Of a stretch of DNA of 64,000 nucleotides, positions 51,690 to 59,422 are shown piece after piece. The translations under genes were made by a program, and so were the position numbers. The DNA lies in the NCBI RefSeq assembly GCF_018139145.2, contig NC_059480.1:17484428-17548427 (forward strand). The letters are read 5' to 3'. This DNA is from Gymnogyps californianus (taxonomy: Eukaryota > Chordata > Aves > Accipitriformes > Cathartidae). The notes below the pieces were generated by a model. The model made no database searches, was not told the origin of the DNA, and worked only from the letters and a program-made list of their open reading frames with translations. Numbering within the stretch: the stretch's first letter is position 1; each line of letters begins with the position of its first letter.

Positions 51690-53300
51690 CTTCTGCAGTC
51701 GTATACTTCACCTTATGTTTAATGATTCACCTCTTAAGCAGCCCACTTGTACCTTTGTAATCTTTCTGAAGGTTAACTTGTTGATCCTAGAAACTTGTCT
51801 GGAGAGAGCGAGGCAATTTGCAGGAAGGCTCGGAAGAAAAAAAGTATCATGTTTTCTATGAAAAGTGTTTTTCGTGAGGGAGAAGGAAGGAGAAATAAAT
51901 TGCAAAATTCAGAAGAGCCGATGAGACTTCGGAAAGAAAAAAGAAAAGAAGGAAAAAAAAAGGAAAGAAATGTCCATAAAAAAATAGGAGGGGTGGGGGG
52001 AGCAGTTGGGTTTAGTTTCCAGCTCCTGGGAGATGTTTTATTTCTGCTTTATAGGAATTAAAAATATATTTGTCATTTACCAGATTAAATAAAATTAATC
52101 CTAGAGTTAAATTATTTTTAGGACATTAAGAGTTGCATTCTTATGGGTAATAATCTCTTTCTAACAGTGTAATGGAGTAACTGGCAATTTCATACAGCAT
52201 CGGGATCGATCCTTCCCTATTTGCCTTGTACCTATGCAAATAAATATCCCATTCGATTCACGTCCATATCGTAGAATCTGCCTGCTTCTTTCTTACTCCT
52301 TTAATATTTAATTATTTAAAACAAGGAGAAATCCCACTGGAATTTTTGTCTCAAAAAATAGCTGACTTATTCTTGTCATTTGAGAATAACAGAAAAAGAT
52401 GAGAAAATCTAATTCTTTTTAAGTCCTAAAACTGAAACTCAAATAAGAAGGACAATGAGAAAAAATCTTAAAACCCAGAAACCAAACTTCCCCCCCTCCC
52501 TTTTTACATGAATATTCTGGGTTTTTACTGTAGCTATTCATAGTCATACCTAAATGTAGTCTATAAATCTACTAATATATTATTTAACACTCTAACTACT
52601 GGTATAAAAAATTATAAAATATTCTGTTGGCAATACATTTAATTGAATTCTTTTCAGAGACAGCTTGTTATTGCCAGACATGCTTTTAGAGATAGTACAG
52701 AGAAATAAAAGAATTTCAGGAGGCAGTAAAACAAATAATTACCGTTTTCACCATTACTTCCAGATACCCTCCCATCCAGTCACTAAATCCTTTAAGTCTA
52801 AATCAAAGGGTTTCAGTGAACAAAATTGTATAGATCATTTCAAAGAATATAAAAATTACATCGATGTTTTATTTGAAGAGAGAAATTGAAATTCACGTAG
52901 CACTCTACTGGCTGAGACATCCGAGGAGTTATTGAAAAAAAAAAAAAAAACAAAACAGGCTGGTTTAGCTTGAACTTTAGAGGCCTGTTTCAAAATGATC
53001 AGGATCAATGCAAATCCCTCTTTTAATTTCAGTGTGCTTGTGCCCGTAAAACTTTGAGGCATTGTCCTTCTTCTTAGGCTCTCCTCTGCTTTTTAATATC
53101 AGGGATCTGCGAGATTCTCTGAGGCATGAGTATAAGAGTAATAAATAATACTATTAACCATCCAAAGCAAGCACTGCCTTTATTCTTTTAATTATTTTTT
53201 CTTCCCAACAAAGCAACCACTTTCGCATTAGGTTTGAACTACCTCAGCATAACTCCTTATCAGGAACGTATCTGTAGGGGTTAGTGAGGTTTTTTTAATC
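51690..53300. other. AT-rich non-coding block, possible conserved element
   Basis: A 1.6-kb stretch is markedly AT-rich compared with both flanks, has few CpGs and contains no recognisable transposable-element sequence. It includes homeodomain-like TTAATTA/TAATTA words and two perfect octamers ATGCAAAT (52,234-52,241 and 53,008-53,015). A purine run lies at 51,931-51,972. The 74-codon frame at 52,665-52,889 shows no known domain. Unique AT-rich blocks like this near developmental or immune regulators are often conserved enhancers, but this is inference from composition alone. Confidence 0.35.
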
Positions 53301-53999
53301 TTGACAGCTGAAAGCTGACAGATCTGCTGAAAAGGAAAGAGGTCAGTGGTGCCGCTCAGCCACGGGCCAGGGATTTTCAGCTTCCACGGGTCACATGCTT
53401 CATATTTTTGTGGGTGCCAGGATGACAAGATTTGGGGACAAGCAAGGGAGTGGGCTGGGGATGCTGGCCGGGCAAAGGCTCCCCCACCACGTCCCCTGCC
53501 AGGAGGCTCCTCGCCTGGCATGGTCCCACCGAGGTACTGCCAGGCTTTGGTCCATAATTGGTTAAAAATTGATTGGGACTGGGGAGGGGTGGGAGGTAAT
53601 TATCTGTGGCTGGAAAACCTCTGGATGAAGTTTCCCTTTTAAATCAAAGATGGGGCAGAGAAGGCACGGGGCTGTTGGTGCTCAGTGGGATGGGGACGAT
53701 CCTTACGCACCTCCTGGTCACTGATGTTTACTCATAGTCAGTGTTTGGGAGATTAGGCAGGCAGGCAGGCAGATATCTCGCTCTTTTGCCTGTGTGGGAG
53801 GAAAGTCATTTTTGACAGGCAAGTCTGCACTGTCTCCTGGCAGCAAGAGCCAAGCAGATATGCCAGTTATTTGGGCAATTTTGCAGGAATATTATCCTGG
53901 GGTTTTATCTGAGCCGGGCGCACAGCCCTCCATCATCGGAGTGGTTCTTCTCGCGGGGTATTGGTCCGAGTACAATTCGGTACCCCAAACGGGGTGTCT
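53301..53999. other. Non-coding stretch with a short AGGC repeat
   Basis: Nothing gene-like was seen. A (GGCA)n run of about four units lies at 53,756-53,771. Confidence 0.5.
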
Positions 54000-56900
54000 G
54001 CACATGGCACGGAGCCGACAACGTGCTCTCAGGCGGTGCGGGGAGCCACGTTGCACAGAGGCACTGCGGGCTGGCCGGCCGCACACCCCTCCGCAGCCTT
54101 TGGCTGTCCCTCCCTCCATCCACCTCTCCATCCCTCTGGTCCTGTCCTCCGGGGCACCCTGTGCCACCCCCCACCATACCCGTCCAGCTCCAGATGCCGG
54201 CAGATGCCGAGTGGTACCTTCAGCCGTCTAAAGCCTCTGCACGAGGCATGATGGGAGCAAAACAAATTGGGCCGGGGGCTTGCGGATGGGCAAGTGGTCG
54301 GTGAGCTGACTCGGAGCCAGGCTGGGCGGGGGCGAGGTACGGTCAGGTGTGCCCAGGGCGTGCTGGAACAGCCAGGCTCTACCACGACATTCAAGTTTTT
54401 CCACTTCCAGTCCTTTTCCTCGCAGTAAGGACCGAGCCAGATCACAAACACTCCAATTAAAACAAAAAAAAAAAAAAAAAAAAAGGAGAAAGAAAAGAAA
54501 GCAAGAAAAAGGAGCCCCGATGAGCATCGCAGTACTCCACTCCCTGCCATTTCCATACGCCCGGCTGCTGCTCCCTCTTCTCCTCCCAGCCGGAGCCCAT
54601 GCCTCTTCTGATACCCAGGAAAACATTTTGTTCTGCGTTAAGGGCTAAAGCTAACACATGACCAGTGAGAGGCAGCAGTTTGTTTAGCTCTTGGAGTTTA
54701 TTTTAATTGCGGCCTTGTTTTGTAATGAGGACGGCCGCAGCAGGGGGAGCCTTCTGGGATCCGGGGGGCTGTTCCGGGGAACTTTCCTTATCAATAAAAA
54801 GAAGTCTCGTCTATTTAAATTAACAAGAACCAGATGGGATGCGTGCTCAGCTGCTTTGTTTTCTTGGAAGTTAAACTGTACACATTTGCTTATTAAGGAT
54901 TTCAGTGGCTGTCAGGGATCACAGGTCCCCTCCAAGTGCTACCTTTATCATCCCCAACCTCCATCAGGGAGGAAGGAGGGGGAGAGAGACGGGCCGTGTG
55001 TTCATGCTGACAGGCAGAAAACAGCCTGGTAAACCTGAGTAGTTTGTTATGATGATGCATGAAAAAAAGGAGGAAAAAAAGAAAAATCATGTGATTTTTA
55101 TGCAAATCAGGTGAATTGGACGGTTAAAAAAACCCTAAATGTCAGGTAGATAAGATCACATACACCTAGAGCAGTGTCATGATATTCTTTGTACGTTACA
55201 TTCATACTGGAAACCAAAACGTGTTACAGAAATCAGACACCCACAAAAAGCTCTGAGATTGCACTGAGAACAGGTTCCTGCAAAGCACCAACCTCTGACA
55301 AAAAAAAAAAAAAAAAGAAAAAGAAAAAAAGTAGGTTAGATTAGAAAACAAGATAGTTCAATTCAGCCAGGGAATAGGCTGTCCCCGCACAGCGTGCAGC
55401 CTGGCCTCAGTGCACGCGCATTAATATGCACAAAACTCCTTTTAAGTAACGTTCGTGCGGCGGCACCCGGCTCTGAAACGGGCAGGCGGCTCCCGCAACC
55501 CATTCTCGACTGCCACGGGGAAGGGGAGAGATTTACGGGCTCTCTTCTGTCAGGCTAAACTTTTCTCTCCCAGACACTTTTTTTTTTTTTTTCTTTAAAA
55601 GTCCTGGCAGCTATTTTGCACAGGGATGGCTAAGCCTCGTGGCCTGAAGGAGTTAATTTCAAAAGAAAAAATTATAGTGGGGCACTGTTTATTTAAGCAG
55701 TATTTTGTAAAAGACGAGGCACTTCTTTCCAGAGGTGCAGTTCACCTGGGAAAAATACGCACTGGCCTCGACGCCGCTTAAAAACCCGCTCCGTGTCCCC
55801 TGGGGGGGTATGACCCAAACCCCGGGGGCTCCCATCGCCACCGAGCAGCACCTCCAGCTCCGAGGGCCTTCAACATCAAACTACAGCTCTCAGGGAGGGC
55901 TAAATAATTTCACACTGCTTTGTGCCCCGCACGCCAACATGCAGGCAGAGGGGTTGCTTTTCATCCGAGGAGCTTCGCCAGGGTGGGGAAATGGAGAGGC
56001 TGGAGCGGGACGCCCCGTGGGGGGGGGTGCGAGGCACCTGTAGCGATGCCCAGCGCTGATCCTGCCTCCGCTCCCGCTCCTCGGCGCCGCAGCGGCATGC
56101 CCAGAAATAACCCTGCCAACTCCAAGGGGACTGTTTTCCAGCAGCATCACCCCTGTCCCGGCATCGCCACCACTTTGCAGGGCTGCCCATCGGGGTTCGA
56201 ACCCCTGCCTGGGTGAGGGGCTCTCTGCAGGGTGGGGGGGGTGATTTCGAGAAGGGGGTGCTTGGGGCTGGCCCCCCACAGCGGGGTTACCGCAGCCCCC
56301 CACCAGTGGGGCCGAGCTGCTGCCTCTCCACATGCCACATGGGCACCTCATGGGTGTGCAGGAGCTGCCCCAAGGCCAAGGCCGGTGGGGAGCATCCCAC
56401 AGTCAACATGGGGGCTGCTGGTGGCTTCCCACTCCTCCCAGCAACCCTCCCCGCCATGGGGCCACCTTCCCCCCCAAAGCGAAGCTGCTTGCTGTTGGCT
56501 GGCGGAGGCAAGGGAGGCCACCTCGCCGGGGCATCGCCACCCTGCCCGCCTGGCAGCCACCACCACCACCGGCTGCCAAGCTGGTCCCCGGAGCTGGGAC
56601 CCAGATGGGATGGGCAAGGGAAGAGGGTGACAAGGCCTCACTCAGCACTGACCCCTCTGGCTGATGGGGGGAGAGGGGTCCCGGGGAAATGACCCCATCC
56701 CCAGCGCCCTGAAGCCCCCGGCAAGGCACTGTGGGGACTGCTGCTGCTGCTTTTGGGGGGCAGACGGAAACGGTGGGAGGTGGGGGTGGGTGGCAGGAGC
56801 CCCTGGGGAGCTGCGGCCGGGCCCCGGGTGACGGAGAGGAGGGAAGAGGAGGTACGAAACCGGAGGAGAAAGGCTAAAAATGCCGCAAAGGTGCCCAGGC

Positions 56901-58779
56901 CGCCCAGTTCCCAGCCCGAAGGGGATGCTGGTGGCTGCTCTCTACGTCCCTGTAACGCGGGGGGTTAGAATGGAAACTCTGATGCAAGTCCAGCTTGGCA
57001 GTGGTCAGGCAGAGCGAGAAAACTCCCCCGTAAAAGTGCTACTTGAACAGAAGCCGTGATCGACCTCGGGTCTCCATCAAAAAAAAAACCCAAGCGGCAG
57101 CCCTCTCGCTGCTCCCGAATGTCCCGCAGGCGCTGGGCTCTGCCGGGCACATGCTCCGGCTAAAGCGAAAGCGTCACACGCTGCAGAGAAATGACAAACA
57201 GAAAAGATCTGCCCCCCCCAACAACCCCCTTCCTTTTAATTTCATTGCTGTCAGGGCAAAAAAAAAAAAAAAATCAACATCCCGGAGCAGACTTTATATT
57301 ATTGGGTCCGTTTCTCCTTCGGCCGCTTGCAGACACCCGGGGAGCCCCCTCCCTGCCTGGGGCTGGGATCGGAGTCGCACAGCTCGAGCTGCACTCACTC
57401 ACTGGGTATTACATATTGCTTTTTAACTACAGGAAAGCCATCTCTCCAGCATATCTGTACAATCCCAAGTGTCTCAGGAGTACCATCCCTGTCTTGCCAC
57501 TGGGCTATTTTTAATAAGATGAGTTGGATTAGCAGAAGGGCTTTCTTCCTAATTTTTTCTTTTTTTCCCTCTCCTTGCTTTAAAGCGTTTCGGTTCAAGA
57601 GCTCAACTGAGAAATCAAAATAAAAGCAGCACCCGGGGACTTCGCGTCCAAGGTGGCTGCTCTGCGGGGCTCGGTGGTGGCTGAATCAGTAGCTCTGAGC
57701 AATTGCATTAGTGGACCGAGGGCACCGTGACCTGCGGTGGTTCTTCTCGTAAACAAATTTCTATTAATTACAACGGCCCGGGAACACCATCGCAGCCCGG
57801 AGCGTGCCCTCCCCCTGCTCCCCGCCACACCGAGCGGCCGCGGCATCTCGCAGCCTAAAAAACCGATGGGGAAAGAAAAATGAGACTGGCGATCTGCTGA
57901 TCCACCCCCCCCCCCGAGACAAACCCTCGCAGCAGGCCCGCTCGAAATAAATACGCAAGGCTGGGGGATAGAGAGGCAGAAATCTCGACGGATTTACATA
58001 CAGGGCGATACATTTTCATACAGGACCGGGGGAAGGCGGAGGTGACGGGCCCCCTCCCTCTGCACTCCCCTGCAAAACCCATCCGAGATACGGATTGCAA
58101 AGGCTTTGCATTATTCCCACCCCCGCCGCCCCACGCCTCCCAGCAAAGGCCTTTGCCCAGCAATAGGCGAAAAGTGCCGAAATAAAATCCCTTCCAGAAA
58201 AGCCAACGCGGTTTTGCATCCCCGGCACAGTCCGACATTTCCGTACAAGCAGAGTATTTACAGACTTACAGGTTTTTTTGCAACAATAACAACAACAGCT
58301 ACAAAGAATTAACCCACCACTCCAGAGTCCTGGAAAGGAAAAAGAGAAAAAGGATCAAAAAAAAAAAAAAAGAAGAAATAATCATCTTTTTTTTTTTTTT
58401 TTGGTCTGGAGAATCCTGGCAAAGAAATTAAAAAAAAAAAAAATAAAAATTAAAACCAAAAAGGAACAAGGGAAGGGAAGCGCATGGGCGGGTGTCTTTA
58501 AGGAAAAAGCTTCTTTCCCCGAGAGTAAATCCCATCGGAGGCTGTGAGCCGAGCGTGGCTCTTTGCAAAAATTATAAAAAAAGCTGATTGAGGGAAAAAT
58601 AATTTTTAAAAAAGTAAAAATCCAGTGCAATGCAGCAGGATCCTGGCTTTGCTCGCTGGGTTGTTTTTTGGGGCTTTTTTAGGGGGGAGGGTTGCTTTTT
58701 AAACGCGAAAGTGACCCCCCGCCCCAAATTAAATATAAAAACAAGTAATAATTTAAAAAAAAAATAAAAATTAAAAGGC
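54000..58779. other. GC-rich shoulder and AT tracts upstream of BCL6
   Basis: The region is non-coding as far as can be seen. GC- and CpG-elevated stretches (about 54,000-54,340, 55,380-55,520, 55,760-57,360 and 57,640-58,240) alternate with homopolymers: A runs near 54,464, 55,301, 57,259 and 58,357, and T runs near 55,578 and 58,387. Between 54,670 and 54,910 the sequence is balanced in composition and looks like a conserved non-coding element, although this was not tested. An octamer ATGCAAAT lies at 55,100-55,107. Open reading frames in the C-rich parts have no recognisable domain and no start or splice context. The region may belong to a broad promoter-proximal regulatory domain of BCL6 (inference). 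Confidence 0.5.
58357..58402. repeat. A15/T16 inverted homopolymer pair
   Basis: An A run (58,357-58,371) and a T run (58,387-58,402) are separated by 15 bases, so they can pair as a simple hairpin. The pair lies about 950 bp upstream of the BCL6 exon 1 block in a stretch full of A and T tracts. Run lengths are likely unreliable in any assembly. Confidence 0.7.
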
Positions 58780-58913
58780 GGGTTTTTTGGGTTGGTTTTT
58801 TTTTTCAGATCTCTTCTTTTTCTCTCTCTCTCGGAGAGGGATGGGGGGGCGGGGGGGAAGGGCGGGGGATGTGTGTTTGCACCGCCCGGCGTTGCACCCG
58901 GGACCCCCCGTTC

Positions 58914-58984
58914 GCCGCTGCCGCTGCCGCTGCCGCTGCCGCTGCCGTTGCCGCCGTTGCCGTTGCCGCCACCGCCGCTGCTGC
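58914..58984 (+). repeat. Imperfect CCGCTG/CCGTTG repeat
   Basis: A run of about 70 bp is built from GCCGCT hexamers that drift into GCCGTT and then CTGCTGCTG. It has no stop in several frames on both strands and so creates long artificial reading frames rich in proline, alanine or arginine. It lies upstream of the inferred BCL6 start region. Length variation between individuals is likely, since triplet-like repeats of this kind are often polymorphic. Confidence 0.85.
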
Positions 58985-59157
58985 TGCTTCTGCTCCGCGC
59001 CGCGCGCGCTGCTTCCGCGGCCGCGCGCCGCCGCCACCCCGCCGCGCCCCCACGTCACACACAGCACCCGCCGCCACGTGACCCGCCGCCCGGGCGCGAC
59101 CATTGGGAACGGGGAGGGGGGGGGTGGCGAAGGAGGGAGGGCGATTCGATGGGACCC

Positions 59158-59271
59158 CCGCCGCCGCCGCCGCCGCCCTCCCGGGCCCCGCGGCCCCCCC
59201 CCGCGCCGCCCCGTAGGGGGCGGCGCGGGGGGGGGCCGCGGGGCCCGGGAGGGCGGCGGCGGTGGCGGCGG
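59158..59271. repeat. 55-bp-stem inverted repeat, 4-nt loop, beside BCL6 exon 1
   Basis: Positions 59,158-59,212 pair with 59,217-59,271 around the loop GTAG at 59,213-59,216. Checking base by base gives 55 positions with one mismatch, G59166 against T59263, which would be a G-U wobble in RNA. The stem is almost entirely G and C and contains (CCG)n, a CCCGGG core and a nine-C/nine-G run. Such a structure could extrude as a cruciform, or fold in RNA if transcribed, and would block polymerases. Fold-back artefacts can also arise when GC-rich templates are sequenced or assembled, so the structure needs confirmation. It begins 52 bp after the inverted CCAAT box and ends 39 bp before the conserved exon block. 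Confidence 0.85.
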
Positions 59272-59301
59272 AGCGGCGGGGGGAGGTCCGCGGCCCTCCC
59301 C

Positions 59302-59358
59302 ATGCTTAACGCAATGGTAGAGTCTGCAGCTCAAATTCCGAGAATTGGGCTCTGTTGA
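59302..59358 (+). CDS. Upstream ORF in the BCL6 leader (18 codons)
   Basis: An ATG at 59,302 opens an 18-codon frame ending in TGA at 59,356-59,358; a second in-frame ATG lies at 59,314. The predicted peptide is MLNAMVESAAQIPRIGLC. The frame overlaps the first TTCN3GAA site, so its apparent conservation could come entirely from the DNA element. It is present in the mRNA only if transcription starts upstream of 59,302, which was not established. In the human leader as I recall it, the equivalent of the second ATG is GTG, so the frame may be lineage-specific. There is no evidence that the peptide is functional. Confidence 0.25.
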   Translation: MLNAMVESAAQIPRIGLC

Positions 59359-59422
59359 TTCTTAGAACTGGGGTTCTTAGAAGTGGTGATGCAAGGAGTT
59401 TCTAGGAAAGCCCGGAGACCAG
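59310..59422 (+). other. BCL6: BCL6 exon 1 (5' untranslated), 3' portion
   Basis: The block closely follows, from memory, the 3' end of human BCL6 exon 1: GCAATGGTAGAGTC, then AGCTCAAATTCCGAGAATTG, GCTCTGTTGATTCTTAG, GGGTTCTTAGAAGTGGTGAT, GCAAGGAGTTTCTAGGAAAG and GGAGACCAG in the same order and spacing, with scattered substitutions. It ends GACCAG followed by GTGATT, a usable donor at 59,423-59,424 and the same point where the human exon ends. BCL6 encodes a BTB/POZ and C2H2 zinc-finger transcriptional repressor that acts in the nucleus, mainly in germinal-centre B cells and follicular helper T cells. Only non-coding leader sequence is present here. The exon's 5' boundary is not resolved because the sequence before 59,300 is GC-rich low complexity. 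The human exon 2 leader was not found before the window end, so the coding exons lie downstream. I am confident of the gene and moderately confident of the donor. Confidence 0.88.
59336..59408 (+). promoter_or_regulatory. BCL6: Cluster of four BCL6/STAT-type sites in exon 1
   Basis: Four TTCN3GAA motifs lie within 73 bp: TTCCGAGAA at 59,336-59,344, TTCTTAGAA at 59,359-59,367 and again at 59,374-59,382, and TTCTAGGAA at 59,400-59,408. The last sits in TTTCTAGGAAAG, which is the reverse complement of the classical BCL6 recognition sequence. In human BCL6, exon 1 sites of this kind bind BCL6 itself and mediate negative autoregulation, and mutations in them in B-cell lymphoma relieve the repression. 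STAT factors recognise an overlapping motif and can compete. The motifs are seen directly; autoregulation in this species is inferred from conservation of sites and spacing. Confidence 0.82.

Noticed and set aside
52665..52889. Lys/Asn-rich 74-codon frame in the AT-rich block
   Set aside because: Composition simply reflects local AT richness; no homology recognised.
58771..59358. Proline/arginine/alanine-rich frames of 177-188 codons on both strands over the CpG island
   Set aside because: They are produced by CCG/CCGCTG repeats and the GC hairpin, are open on both strands at once, and match no known domain. The region is promoter and untranslated leader.
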